From Pantoea sp. WMus005 (lineage in GTDB: Bacteria; Pseudomonadota; Gammaproteobacteria; Enterobacterales; Enterobacteriaceae), in NCBI RefSeq assembly GCF_013415305.1, contig NZ_JACBXU010000001.1:1426001-1490000 (forward strand): a stretch of 64,000 nucleotides of DNA, in the 5' to 3' direction. The notes under the pieces are model-generated. The model worked only from the letters and a program-made list of their open reading frames with translations. It had not been told where the DNA came from and searched no databases. Positions 54,348-64,000 of this stretch are shown piece by piece (within the stretch, counting starts at the first letter, position 1; each line of letters begins with the position of its first letter). The translations under genes were made by a program, and so were the position numbers.

Positions 54348-55766
54348 CTACTGATGCTGATAGCAGCTCACGCCGAGATACTCACTGAACGCCTCCTGCA
54401 ACACACCCGCCGTGGCAGAGTGGTTCATCGCTACATGATGCTCGAAGCCATTCCGGCAGATCCACGCCAGCAGCGTTTCCAGTTGTGGTACCTGAATCAC
54501 CGCACGACAGCCCACCGTATCCAGCGGATCCGTAACCGACATCCCCTCACCCACATAGGCTTTGATTTCGCCGCTAAAGTCGTCCGTTGAGAGGCGAAAA
54601 TAGGTCAGATCGCCCTGCTTCATCCGGCCATGCACCGCGCCGCAGGTGTTCTCTTTGCCTACGGTCGTGCCGATGATATCCGCTGTGCCCATTGTCGGTG
54701 ACTCCAGACTGGCGCTGGCAAAATTCCCGCAGTGAAACAGCACGCATTTATCCCGTTCGTCGCCAAAGTTGTTGTTCCAGTCCGCCAGCGAGGCGGGACT
54801 CAGCGAACAGCTGGCGAGCGCATACATCGACAGCGCGCCCATCACGTCCACTTCGCAGGCGCTGGGCATCAGCTGGCCCGACATCACGCTCATAATTGAG
54901 CAGACGTTAATCCCCAGATTCTCCTGCAGCGAGGTCCAGCACTGAATGGCCGTGGTATCAATATCGTTGTCGCTGATCCACTCGCTGATGACGACAAACA
55001 GCTTGGCCATGGTCACCAGTTTGTCGCCTGGAATGCCGCGGGCATCGGCGTTGGCTTCCAGAATCTCACGCTTTTCTGCTACGCGGATATCGTCATCGCG
55101 CAGCCGGTTGGTGCGGGTAAAGATCTCAGACAAGTCGAGGGTTTCCACCGCGATGCCCATCTTCTCCAGCAGCTTTTCGCTGTAGCGCACGGTGTTGAAT
55201 CCGGCGGGCCGCGCACCAATCGCGCCGACGCGCACCCGCCGCATCGCATTCACCACCCGACAGAGCTGGCTGAACCGCTGCAGATCCTGCATAAAGACCT
55301 CGCCGCTCAGGGCGCAGACGTGCTGGCGGGTCAGTGTAAACGGGATGCCATATTGCCGGAGGTTGTTACAGAGTGAGATTTTGCCGCAGAAGCTATCACG
55401 CCGGGTTGCCAGCCCCATTTTATCGAGGTTGTCCTCTTCCGCCTGCACCAGCACCGGGACATTCAGCCCGGCCAGACGCAGCGCTTCCGCAATCGCCTTT
55501 TCATCGCCAAAGTTAGGCAACAGCACCACAATGCCGTGGATCTTCTCGCGATGCTGACGAAACAGCGCGGCGCAGGTCTTGGCTTCCTGCCGCGTTTCGA
55601 CGCCACCCAGATGGGTCTGGGTTTCATCGAGCATCACCGTATTGATGTTCATCTTTTCAAACAGCGCGACCGCCTGCTGGCGCGCCTCGCCCACCAGATA
55701 GCTGGGGAAAAAACCCCGGTTGCCAATAATGACACCGAAGGTTAACTGCTGAGGAAGTGTTGTCAT
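54348..55766 (-). CDS. L-fucose/L-arabinose isomerase-family protein
   Basis: The 472-residue protein belongs to the FucI/AraA-type fold. The segment ACEVDVMGALSMYALA matches the metal-binding Glu/Asp region of L-fucose isomerase, and a late MNHSATAG supplies the expected His. The N-terminal domains (FGVIIGNRGFFPSYL, GIVVLLPNFGDE) are also typical. It should interconvert an aldose and a ketose, feeding the kinase 20 bases upstream. Last gene of the catabolic operon. The actual sugar is not known. See the finding on the catabolic set. Confidence 0.82.
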   Translation of the reverse strand: MTTLPQQLTFGVIIGNRGFFPSYLVGEARQQAVALFEKMNINTVMLDETQTHLGGVETRQEAKTCAALFRQHREKIHGIVVLLPNFGDEKAIAEALRLAGLNVPVLVQAEEDNLDKMGLATRRDSFCGKISLCNNLRQYGIPFTLTRQHVCALSGEVFMQDLQRFSQLCRVVNAMRRVRVGAIGARPAGFNTVRYSEKLLEKMGIAVETLDLSEIFTRTNRLRDDDIRVAEKREILEANADARGIPGDKLVTMAKLFVVISEWISDNDIDTTAIQCWTSLQENLGINVCSIMSVMSGQLMPSACEVDVMGALSMYALASCSLSPASLADWNNNFGDERDKCVLFHCGNFASASLESPTMGTADIIGTTVGKENTCGAVHGRMKQGDLTYFRLSTDDFSGEIKAYVGEGMSVTDPLDTVGCRAVIQVPQLETLLAWICRNGFEHHVAMNHSATAGVLQEAFSEYLGVSCYQHQ

Positions 55767-55786
55767 GGCTCTGCTCCGGATAGGGA

Positions 55787-57274
55787 TTAATGTGGCTGAT
55801 AACGACAGCGTGTAACGGCGTCGACCCAGCCTTTATAGTTTTCCTGCAAACGCTGCGCGTTCTCTTCACGCGGCATGATGACGCTGCCGCCCTGCAGCGC
55901 CTGCATATCACTGCCCTGCTGCCACCATCCCAGCACTTTGCCTGCCAGCAGTGCCGCACCCAGCGCGGAAACCTCGGCGGTAGGCACCCGCTGCAGCGGC
56001 CGCTGTAACACATCCGCCTGTAACTGCATCAGCCAGCTATTTTCGGTGGCGCTGCCATCCACACAGAGCGCCGGAAGCTGCTGACCACTGGCCTGCTCCA
56101 TGGCAAAAAAGACGTCGGCGATTTGCCAGACGATTGACTCCAGCGCCACCCGCGCCAGCACGTCGGGCGTGGCGGCATCCGTCAGTCCGCATACCATGCC
56201 GCGCGCCTGCAGATCCCACCAGGGTGCGCCCAGGCCAGAGAGCGCCGGAACAAAATAGATGCCCTGATTGTCATCACAACGCTGTGCCATCGCGGTCAGC
56301 TCGCGCGGATCCTGCACGCCAAGCAGTTTGCCCAGCCACGCGGCGCCGGACCCGGTGTGGGTGATGTTGCCTTCAAACGCATAGCGCAGCGTGCCGTCGT
56401 GCCACGCTACCGTGGTGCTGAGGCCATTTTCCGTCAGCAGCGGCGTCGCCATGGACATCATCAGGGAAGATCCGGTGCCATAGGTGGCTTTCACCACTTC
56501 AGATTCGCCGCGCCGCTGCGCCTGCAAGGCGGCATGGGAATCGCCGATGCGCGCCAGAATCGGCGTGCCTGGCGCTAAGCCGGGAATGTCACTCACCGCG
56601 ACCACGCCCTGTTCACTGGCTGAGGAGGTGATGCGCGGCAGTGCGGCGCGGGGCAGCTGAAACAGCGCCAGCAGCTCGTCATCCCAGTCGTTGAGGTGCA
56701 GGCTGTAAAGCTGCGTGCGGGAGGCGTTGGCATGATCGGTAATAAAGACGTCGCCCGCGCTGAGCTGCCAGCTAATCCAGCTGTCGACCGTTCCGATACA
56801 CAGCTCCCCGGCCGCCGCCCGCGCCGCGCCGTCCGGAATGGCGGCCAGCATGCCGGTCAGCTTCGCCGCCGGAAACATCGGGTCAACGGCCAGGCCAGTC
56901 AAACCGGTGATGCGGGGCGCTTTACCCGCCTGCCGCAGATCGCGACAGAATGACTCAGAGCGCCTATCCTGCCAGCTCACCAGCGGCGTCAGCGGCTGAC
57001 CATCACGCCGCTGCCAGATCAGCACCGACTCGCGCTGGTTACTAATGGCTACCGCCGCCACAGGTGCCCCGCCGCACTCCGCCAGGCAGTGGGTGATCGC
57101 CTGTTTTACTGCCTGCCAGATCGCCATAGGGTCCTGCTCGGCCAGTCCGGGCTGCGGATGTTGAAGGGTTAAACTCTGGCTGCCGCGCGCCACCACACAG
57201 CCGTCGCGATCAACCGCAATCGCTTTAGCGTTGGTGGTGCCTTCGTCGATAGCCAGAATCAGAGGTCCCACCAT
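55787..57274 (-). CDS. FGGY-family carbohydrate kinase
   Basis: The 495-residue protein has the phosphate-1 motif LILAIDEGTTNAKAIAVD, an early SWQDRRSE, the ATP-site YGTGSSLMM and the C-terminal ATENSWLMQLQADVLQRP, all standard for FGGY kinases. By position it phosphorylates the ketose made by the isomerase, giving the substrate of the split transketolase. It lies two bases after the transketolase C subunit. D-apulose kinase is the closest functional precedent by context; xylulose or related kinases are alternatives. Confidence 0.88.
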   Translation of the reverse strand: MVGPLILAIDEGTTNAKAIAVDRDGCVVARGSQSLTLQHPQPGLAEQDPMAIWQAVKQAITHCLAECGGAPVAAVAISNQRESVLIWQRRDGQPLTPLVSWQDRRSESFCRDLRQAGKAPRITGLTGLAVDPMFPAAKLTGMLAAIPDGAARAAAGELCIGTVDSWISWQLSAGDVFITDHANASRTQLYSLHLNDWDDELLALFQLPRAALPRITSSASEQGVVAVSDIPGLAPGTPILARIGDSHAALQAQRRGESEVVKATYGTGSSLMMSMATPLLTENGLSTTVAWHDGTLRYAFEGNITHTGSGAAWLGKLLGVQDPRELTAMAQRCDDNQGIYFVPALSGLGAPWWDLQARGMVCGLTDAATPDVLARVALESIVWQIADVFFAMEQASGQQLPALCVDGSATENSWLMQLQADVLQRPLQRVPTAEVSALGAALLAGKVLGWWQQGSDMQALQGGSVIMPREENAQRLQENYKGWVDAVTRCRYQPH

Positions 57275-57276
57275 TT

Positions 57277-58221
57277 TTATGCTCCTGCGCAGAGGCGCGC
57301 TGCACGGTTAACCACGCTGCGTGCATCGATGCCATGATGGGCGCGGGTCGAGGCGCGATCGCCTGCAATCGCATATTCCCCATCCGGGATGCCGAGCCGT
57401 AACAACGGGATACCGCAGCCGCCTTCCGCCAGTACTTCGGCCACCAGGCTGCCGACACCGCCATTGATGTTGTGCTCTTCTACGGTAATCACCGCTGGGT
57501 AGTGATTTAGCAGGTTGCGCAGCTGTTGGGTATCACAGGGTCGAATCGATGGAACCGCGATCACACCGGCTGAAATGCCCTGTTCAGCCAGTTGCTCTGC
57601 GGCGTGAACCACCTCGTGAACCGTTGAGCCCATCGCCACCAGCGCGATATCACTGCCTTCCCGCAGCACATCGATCGCACCCGGTCTGAACTGATAACGT
57701 TCATCGTGCAGCTGCGGCAGATCTTTACCATCCAGACGGATATAAACCGGCCCGACATGCTCAAGGGCGTAGTCGATGATCTGGCGGCACTCCAGCGGGC
57801 AGGAAGGCGCATAGATCTCGATATTGCCGAAACCGCGCATCACCGCGATGTCATCAATGCTGTGGTGGGTGCTGGCTAACGGGCCATAGCTGGCCCCGGA
57901 ATTCAGCCCGAACAGTTTGACGTTGGTGTTGTTGTAGCAGACATCGACTTTGACCTGCTCGTTGGCGCGTGACACCAGAAACGGCGCGGCGTTACAGGTT
58001 ACGGCGACTTTGCCGCCCAACGCCAGACCGGCCGCCGTGCCCACCAGCGTCTGCTCAGCGATGCCGACATTAATCAGCCGGTCAGGGAACGCCTTGATAA
58101 AGGGCGCAATTTTGGCGGTTGAGGTTGAGTCGGCCACCACCGGCACCAGATCCACGCCGCGATTCACCGCGTCGATGAAAGCCGTTACCATAACGTTTGC
58201 TAAATGTTGTGCATTACTCAT
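57277..58221 (-). CDS. Transketolase C-terminal subunit
   Basis: The 314-residue protein covers the pyrimidine-binding and C-terminal domains of transketolase (RLINVGIAEQTLVGTAAGLAL with the conserved Glu, and VITVEEHNINGGVGS). Its first bases overlap the N-subunit gene by eight, so the two are co-translated as a split enzyme. Split transketolases of this size handle special sugar phosphates in catabolic operons, for example D-apulose 4-phosphate. Confidence 0.92.
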   Translation of the reverse strand: MSNAQHLANVMVTAFIDAVNRGVDLVPVVADSTSTAKIAPFIKAFPDRLINVGIAEQTLVGTAAGLALGGKVAVTCNAAPFLVSRANEQVKVDVCYNNTNVKLFGLNSGASYGPLASTHHSIDDIAVMRGFGNIEIYAPSCPLECRQIIDYALEHVGPVYIRLDGKDLPQLHDERYQFRPGAIDVLREGSDIALVAMGSTVHEVVHAAEQLAEQGISAGVIAVPSIRPCDTQQLRNLLNHYPAVITVEEHNINGGVGSLVAEVLAEGGCGIPLLRLGIPDGEYAIAGDRASTRAHHGIDARSVVNRAARLCAGA

Positions 58222-59044
58222 CTTTCAGTTCCTCCAGTGCCTGTGCGATCTCTTCGCCTTTCGGCACCCGGTGATGCCATTCTGCCTTGCTCTGGATAAA
58301 GGAGACGCCAAATCCCTTTTCGGTGTGCGCGACAATGACCTGCGGTTTACCGTTCTTCGACAGGTTTTCAATGGTGCTGACCACGTCCGCCATCGCATTG
58401 CCGTTGCATTCGGTGACCTCCAGTCCAAAAGCGCGCCATTTTTCCGGCAACGGATCGGTGTTCATGATGTCGCGGGTCGCGCCCGCCAGTTGCAGCTTGT
58501 TCTTGTCATTGATGATAATCAGGTTGTCGAGGCCGTAATGCGCCGCGACCAGTGCCGCTTCCCAGTTACTGCCTTCCGCCAGCTCACCATCGCCGGTCAC
58601 CACAAAGATGCGGCGCGAACTGTTATCTTTTTTCGCCGCGATAGCGATGCCCACCGCCACCGGCAGCCCGTGACCCAGTGCGCCGGTGTTCAGCTCGACG
58701 CCCGGCGTTTTCTGCCGAACCGGATGGCCGGGCAGAGGCGAGTCGGCATGCTGATAGGTTGCCAGCCAGTCGGTCGGGAAGTAGCCCGCTTCTGCCAGCA
58801 CGCAGTAATAGCCGCCCACTGCGTGCCCTTTCGACTGGATGTAGATGTCACGCTGATTGTCATCCGTGCGATCCGGCGCGCAGTTCAGAATGCGAAAGTA
58901 GAGCGCGGTGAGGATCTCCACCTGTGACAGATCAGCGCCGGTATGACCGCCTGCCGGACTGCCCGCGTTAAGCTGAATGATGCGGCGGCGGATAGCCCGC
59001 GCCCGGCGCTCAAGGTCATCGACCGGAAGATTGAAAGGATTCAT
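58214..59044 (-). CDS. Transketolase N-terminal subunit
   Basis: The 276-residue protein is the thiamine-diphosphate-binding half, with AGSPAGGHTGADLSQVE, GALGHGLPVAVG, and the TPP motif GDGELAEGSNWEAAL ending in NDKNKLQ. It is the first gene of the isomerase-kinase-transketolase unit, 134 bases downstream of the permease gene, in a space that holds one copy of the shared palindrome. Confidence 0.92.
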   Translation of the reverse strand: MNPFNLPVDDLERRARAIRRRIIQLNAGSPAGGHTGADLSQVEILTALYFRILNCAPDRTDDNQRDIYIQSKGHAVGGYYCVLAEAGYFPTDWLATYQHADSPLPGHPVRQKTPGVELNTGALGHGLPVAVGIAIAAKKDNSSRRIFVVTGDGELAEGSNWEAALVAAHYGLDNLIIINDKNKLQLAGATRDIMNTDPLPEKWRAFGLEVTECNGNAMADVVSTIENLSKNGKPQVIVAHTEKGFGVSFIQSKAEWHHRVPKGEEIAQALEELKDE

Positions 59045-59072
59045 ACGCTACCTCTGAATTTTAAATCGATTA

Positions 59073-59089
59073 TGAATATATATTCACAT
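59073..59089. promoter_or_regulatory. Shared palindromic operator, copy 1
   Basis: TGAATATATATTCACAT contains the perfect 14-base palindrome TGAATATATATTCA. The same 17 bases recur at 63360-63376. It lies 28 bases upstream of the transketolase N-subunit ATG. It probably binds the SorC-family regulator encoded at the right edge. Confidence 0.75.
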
Positions 59090-59178
59090 CGGTTAAAAAA
59101 ATTTGTTTGCGAAACGTCCCCGTTAAACCGGGCAGACGGTTCTCTGCTCAGCAGTCCGAACCGCCCGGTTCAGCGCGT

Positions 59179-60285
59179 TCAGGATTTAGCCGGCGCCCCC
59201 TCCTCAATTAATGCTTTCTGAGCCACGACCGCCGCCTTCTGCTGCATCCGGCTCTGGGTCTGGTCGATGATGACCGCGATGATGATGACGATGCCTTTGA
59301 TGACCATCTGCCAGAATTCACTTACGCCCATCATGATCAGGCCATCCGCCAGGAAGCCGATGACGAACGCGCCAATCAGCGTGCCGACAATCGTGCCGCG
59401 TCCGCCCGCCAGCGAGGTGCCGCCCAGCACCACGGCAGCAATCGCATTCATTTCAAACGCGGTGCCGTTCGCCGGATGGCTGGCGACCAGCTGCGAGGAG
59501 ACCACGATGCCGGCAATCGCCGCGCAGAAGCCCGACAGGGTGTAGACCAGAATCTTCACCTGCCGGGTTTTCACGCCCGACAGTTCAGCGGCGCGTTCGT
59601 TGTCGCCGATGGCATAAACCTGACGGCCAAACGGCAGACGTCGGGCGATGTAGGCGATCACCAGCGCCAGCACCACCATCATCCAGATGGCGTAAGGCAG
59701 CCCGAGAAAAGTCCCGGCACCAATCCGATCAAAGCCGGTATTGCCCAGCAGCGGATTGCCCTGCAAACCGGGAAAGGTCTCGCCGCCCGACGTGAGCATC
59801 GCCGCGCCGCGCAGGATATACATGGTGCCCAGAGTGCAGATAAAGGGGGCGACGTTGTAGCGGGTAATAATCCAGCCATTGCCCGCGCCAATCAGCGCCC
59901 CGATTAACAGCACCACCGGCACAATCACCCAGACGCTGGGGAAGATGGCGATGCCAAACATCGGCAGCACAATCCCTTTGGTGATCAGCCAGCCGGCAAT
60001 CATGCCGCACAGCCCCAGCGTCGCCCCAATCGACAGGTCAATGCCGGCGGTGATAATGACAAAGGTGATGCCCAGTGCCAGAAAGGCGTTGATGGCGATG
60101 TGTTTCACCATGATCACCAGACTACCGGTGGCGAGAAAGTCTGGCACCGTGATGGCAAAGAAGCCGACGATCAGAATCAGCGCAATAAAAGTGCGCAGCT
60201 TCAGAAGCAGCAGCAGAATGCTTTCGCGTGAACTGAACGCTTTCGCCGGAAGTGTATTCAGCGCGACGCTGTTATTGCTTTTCAT
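59179..60285 (-). CDS. Sugar ABC transporter permease (RbsC-like)
   Basis: The 368-residue protein has eight or more membrane helices and the branched-type sugar permease pattern: ITAGIDLSIGATLGL, GRQVYAIGDNERAAELSGV, and the cytoplasmic loop GGTSLAGGRGTIVGTLIGA. It forms the membrane path of the importer with the ATPase upstream (two-base gap). The N-terminus has about 25 extra polar residues. Confidence 0.93.
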   Translation of the reverse strand: MKSNNSVALNTLPAKAFSSRESILLLLLKLRTFIALILIVGFFAITVPDFLATGSLVIMVKHIAINAFLALGITFVIITAGIDLSIGATLGLCGMIAGWLITKGIVLPMFGIAIFPSVWVIVPVVLLIGALIGAGNGWIITRYNVAPFICTLGTMYILRGAAMLTSGGETFPGLQGNPLLGNTGFDRIGAGTFLGLPYAIWMMVVLALVIAYIARRLPFGRQVYAIGDNERAAELSGVKTRQVKILVYTLSGFCAAIAGIVVSSQLVASHPANGTAFEMNAIAAVVLGGTSLAGGRGTIVGTLIGAFVIGFLADGLIMMGVSEFWQMVIKGIVIIIAVIIDQTQSRMQQKAAVVAQKALIEEGAPAKS

Positions 60286-60287
60286 GC

Positions 60288-61805
60288 TCAGAACCCCTGC
60301 GCACTTGCTTTCACCAGCGCTGCCTCTTCCGCCTGGTCGCGGGGAAGGTCAGCCGTAAGTTTGCCGCCCGACATCACCAGGATGCGATCGGCTACCGCCA
60401 TAATCTCTTTGAGGTCGGAGGTGGAGAACAGCACCGCAATTCCCTGCTGCGACAGCGCCACCATCATGCGAAACACCTCGGCTTTAGCCCCGACATCAAT
60501 GCCTCGACTGGGCTCATCCAGCAGCAGCAGACGCGGATTGGTGAGCAGCGCGCGGCCAATCACCACTTTCTGCTGGTTGCCGCCACTCAGCGCGCTGATG
60601 GCGACGTCCGGTGAGGAGATTTTGATCGCCAGGTTGCCCACCGTCTGGTTTACCGCCTGCTGCTCCGCCTGATGCGCAATGGCAAAGCGGTGCGACAGTC
60701 GCCGCCACAGGCTGGCGATAGTGAGGTTACTGGCAACCGACGAGACCGGAAAAATGCCGGCGCGTTTACGATCTTCGGGCACCAGACTCATGCCCATGCG
60801 GATGCGATCGGCGGTGGGCAGGCGGGTGGGCAGCGGTTTACTGTCGAGCCACAGCTTACCCAGATAGTGACGCTGCGTGCCTAGCAGACACTCAAACAGC
60901 TCGGTGCGGCCCGCCCCCATCAGCCCGTAAATGCCGACAATTTCCCCGGCCCGCACCTGAAAACTGACGTCATCGACCAGGGTATTGCCGTTGGGGCTGA
61001 CGCAGGTGATGTGCTGCGCCTCAAGAACCGGCGCGCCAGACTCACGCTTATCCGGCAGGAAGGTGGTGATCGGCTCACTGCCGAGCATCTCGCGAACGAT
61101 CCACGGCACATCGATGGTGCTGACCGCCGCTTCCGCCTGAAAGCGTCCGTCGCGCAGAATGGTAATTACGTCGCCAATCGCCATCAGCTCTTCCAGCCGG
61201 TGGGAGATATAGATAAGGGTGACGCCCTGCTGCGTCAGGTCGCGGATCACCCGGAACAGGATCTCCACTTCGGTTTTACTCAGCGCCGAGGTCGGCTCGT
61301 CAAGGATCAGGATGTCTGCATCTTCTGCCAGTGCTTTAGCGATCTCCACCAGCTGCTGCTGACCCACTTTGAGATTGCCGACCCGCTCACCGGGCGAAAT
61401 TGGCTGGTCGAGACGCGCCATCAGTGCAGCGGTGCGCCGTGCCTGCTCCGCCTCATTGATCGGCGCCAGGCCACGCTGGATCTCCCGGCCCAGAAAGAGG
61501 TTCTCCGCCACGGTAAGGTTTTCGAACAGATTCAGCTCCTGATGCACCATGCCGATGCCGTGCCGGGCGGCGTCGCGGGTGCTGCTCAGCGTCAGCGGCT
61601 CGCCATTCAGGAACAGCGAGCCGGCGGTAGGCTGCTGCACGCCCGCCAGAATCTTCATCAGGGTCGATTTGCCCGCGCCGTTTTCACCGATGATGACGTT
61701 AACTTTGCCGCGCCAGACCCGGTAGTCGACACGATCAAGGGCCAGCGTGCCGGGAAACAGCATTGAGATCTGTTCGGCCCGCAGAATGATCTCATCCTCC
61801 ATCAT
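60288..61805 (-). CDS. Sugar ABC transporter ATPase (RbsA-like, double domain)
   Basis: The 505-residue protein has two nucleotide-binding domains. The first has Walker A GENGAGKS, signature LKVGQQQLVEIAKAL and Walker B ILILDEPTSAL. The second has a degenerate Walker A (YGLMGAGRTE) and LSGGNQQKVVIGRALL. That is the normal RbsA/MglA plan. It powers uptake through the RbsC-like permease. Its ATG overlaps the DUF2291 stop by four bases. Confidence 0.94.
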   Translation of the reverse strand: MMEDEIILRAEQISMLFPGTLALDRVDYRVWRGKVNVIIGENGAGKSTLMKILAGVQQPTAGSLFLNGEPLTLSSTRDAARHGIGMVHQELNLFENLTVAENLFLGREIQRGLAPINEAEQARRTAALMARLDQPISPGERVGNLKVGQQQLVEIAKALAEDADILILDEPTSALSKTEVEILFRVIRDLTQQGVTLIYISHRLEELMAIGDVITILRDGRFQAEAAVSTIDVPWIVREMLGSEPITTFLPDKRESGAPVLEAQHITCVSPNGNTLVDDVSFQVRAGEIVGIYGLMGAGRTELFECLLGTQRHYLGKLWLDSKPLPTRLPTADRIRMGMSLVPEDRKRAGIFPVSSVASNLTIASLWRRLSHRFAIAHQAEQQAVNQTVGNLAIKISSPDVAISALSGGNQQKVVIGRALLTNPRLLLLDEPSRGIDVGAKAEVFRMMVALSQQGIAVLFSTSDLKEIMAVADRILVMSGGKLTADLPRDQAEEAALVKASAQGF

Positions 61806-62401
61806 GGCGTCCCCCGCTTCAGCTCAACCGCTACCACTTCTTCAATGCTGTTCTGTCCGATACTCACGGCCAGCAGCGCCTGCACTGGCTGATTGACCCA
61901 GCTGGCATCCAGCGGCGGCAACTGCTTCACCGCATGACGGTTCAGCGCACGGGTCAGCTGAGCGTATTGCACCTGATTAGTGAACTCTTCAAAACGGAAA
62001 CCGGCGGCATCCCGGATAGCATTACTGCGCAGCACCGGGCCGACGCTGACCGCCACCGGCTTGCCGTTGATCATCAGCGTCAGCGTGCGTTCACGCGGGT
62101 TACTTTCATCAAAGGCGCTGGCCGTGCCGCTGGCCCGTACAAAGACGCTTTCACGCCCGCCGGGTTTAACCGTCTGACTTTTTGCCTCCATGTCAGCCCA
62201 GCTCAGCGTGTGGCTGTTTGCGCTGGTCATCACGCGCGGCTGCCAGGTCTCCTCCGCAATCTGCTGCGGCGTCTGGGTGACATAGCTGGGTTTCGCGTGC
62301 GGATCCTTTGGCATGATCGGGTTACCGTCCGCATCCAGATCCACCACGGTGCAGGCGCTGAGTAACGCCATCCCGGTCAATACCGCCAGTATCCGTTTCA
62401 T
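61802..62401 (-). CDS. DUF2291 lipoprotein of the sugar importer
   Basis: A 199-residue predicted lipoprotein (LLSAC lipobox near residue 16) of the DUF2291 family, recognised by VVDLDADGNPIMPKDP and the FRFEEFTNQVQYAQLTRALN segment. Members regularly sit between the binding protein and the ATPase of ribose-type importers, as here. The role is unknown, perhaps a periplasmic anchor or accessory binding protein. Confidence 0.85.
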   Translation of the reverse strand: MKRILAVLTGMALLSACTVVDLDADGNPIMPKDPHAKPSYVTQTPQQIAEETWQPRVMTSANSHTLSWADMEAKSQTVKPGGRESVFVRASGTASAFDESNPRERTLTLMINGKPVAVSVGPVLRSNAIRDAAGFRFEEFTNQVQYAQLTRALNRHAVKQLPPLDASWVNQPVQALLAVSIGQNSIEEVVAVELKRGTP

Positions 62402-62403
62402 GG

Positions 62404-63453
<1,050 letters not shown>

Positions 63454-63528
63454 TCACAAATTCGCCCGCGTTGTGATTTTGATCTTCCTGGTTAACAATA
63501 CCGGGCAGATTCAGAGAAGGAAAAACCG

Positions 63529-64000
63529 ATGGCAAAACAGGATGAACAGCGACTGATGGTGAAGATTGCCACCCTTTACTATGTCGAAGGGTTGAAGCAG
63601 TCAGAGATTGCGCAGTCGCTGACCCTATCGCAGTCGTTTGTCTCACGCATTCTTAATCGCAGCGTGAAAGAGGGTGTGGTCAAGATCAGTGTGGTGCCAC
63701 CGGCTAACGTCTATCCGGAGCTGGAAAAGGCGATTGAGCAGACTTATAACCTGCCGCAGGCGATTGTGGTGGATGTGCCGGATCAGGCGTCATCGCTGCA
63801 GATTAAGCAGGCGATTGGATCGGCGGCCGCTCACTATCTGGAAACCCGGCTGCGTAATGATGAGCTGATTGGCATTTCGTCGTGGAGCGGGACTATCCGG
63901 GCGATGGTGGATGCACTGCATCCGCTTAACAGCGCGTGCAAAGGGGTGATTCAGCTGCTGGGCGGCGTCGGGGCCAACGGCAACGTGCAGGCGACAATTC
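63529..64000 (+). CDS. SorC-family transcriptional regulator (partial)
   Basis: The first 157 codons are inside the window and the 3' end is cut off. The N-terminus has the helix-turn-helix of SorC/DeoR-type regulators (ATLYYVEGLKQSEIAQSL, SQSFVSRILNRSVKEG). The effector-binding domain, related to sugar isomerases, begins near residue 60 and includes GISSWSGTIRAMV. Such regulators bind phosphorylated sugars. Being divergent from the transport unit, it most likely controls both units through the repeated palindrome. GAAGGA lies upstream of the ATG. Confidence 0.88.
   Translation, partial: MAKQDEQRLMVKIATLYYVEGLKQSEIAQSLTLSQSFVSRILNRSVKEGVVKISVVPPANVYPELEKAIEQTYNLPQAIVVDVPDQASSLQIKQAIGSAAAHYLETRLRNDELIGISSWSGTIRAMVDALHPLNSACKGVIQLLGGVGANGNVQATI

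Overview
The window looks like chromosome of a plant-associated member of the Erwiniaceae, most likely Pantoea. It holds the enterobacterial order ghrA-ycdX-ycdY, a treA / ymgE-type / ycgR neighbourhood, and a complete Hcp secretion island-type type VI secretion system (T6SS). No rRNA, tRNA, CRISPR array or insertion sequence was recognised.

Bases 1-37,360 (all minus strand) are one T6SS locus. Reading from right to left the order is: SH3-type lipoprotein, TssJ, TssK, TssL, TssM, TagF, TssA, TssB, TssC, a 70-residue membrane protein, Hcp, a lysozyme-type effector with two LprI-family proteins and another exported protein, the FHA protein TagH, phosphatase PppA, an exported protein, TagJ, TssE, TssF, TssG, ClpV, kinase PpkA, and two VgrG modules. 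The first module is VgrG2, a PAAR effector candidate, a membrane protein (candidate immunity) and a 354-residue protein. The second is VgrG1, an Eag-type chaperone, a Tse6-like PAAR toxin and an immunity array. The core is GC-rich. The effector and immunity ends are AT-rich, as expected for recently exchanged cargo.

Bases 37,361-38,407 are a long non-coding stretch upstream of the T6SS. Next come an aldehyde dehydrogenase, a SAM methyltransferase, a glutamine amidotransferase-like protein, an EamA transporter, a family III CoA-transferase, and ycdY-ycdX-ghrA. The ycdX-ycdY pair is split by a 1,386-bp insertion. It carries one PD-(D/E)XK-like nuclease gene and leaves a duplicated 180-bp ycdX 3' end, so ycdX stays intact. 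This is the strongest candidate in the window for an undescribed mobile element.

Bases 47,800-54,300 hold treA, a Fur-boxed TonB-dependent siderophore receptor, a small YmgE-family protein, ycgR and an MscS-type channel.

Bases 54,348-64,000 are a sugar catabolic locus: FucI-like isomerase, FGGY kinase, a transketolase split into two subunits, an RbsABC-type importer with a DUF2291 lipoprotein, and a divergent SorC-family regulator cut by the window edge. An identical 17-bp palindromic element lies upstream of both minus-strand transcription units and is the likely operator. The set resembles known D-apiose transketolase pathways, but with a different isomerase family.
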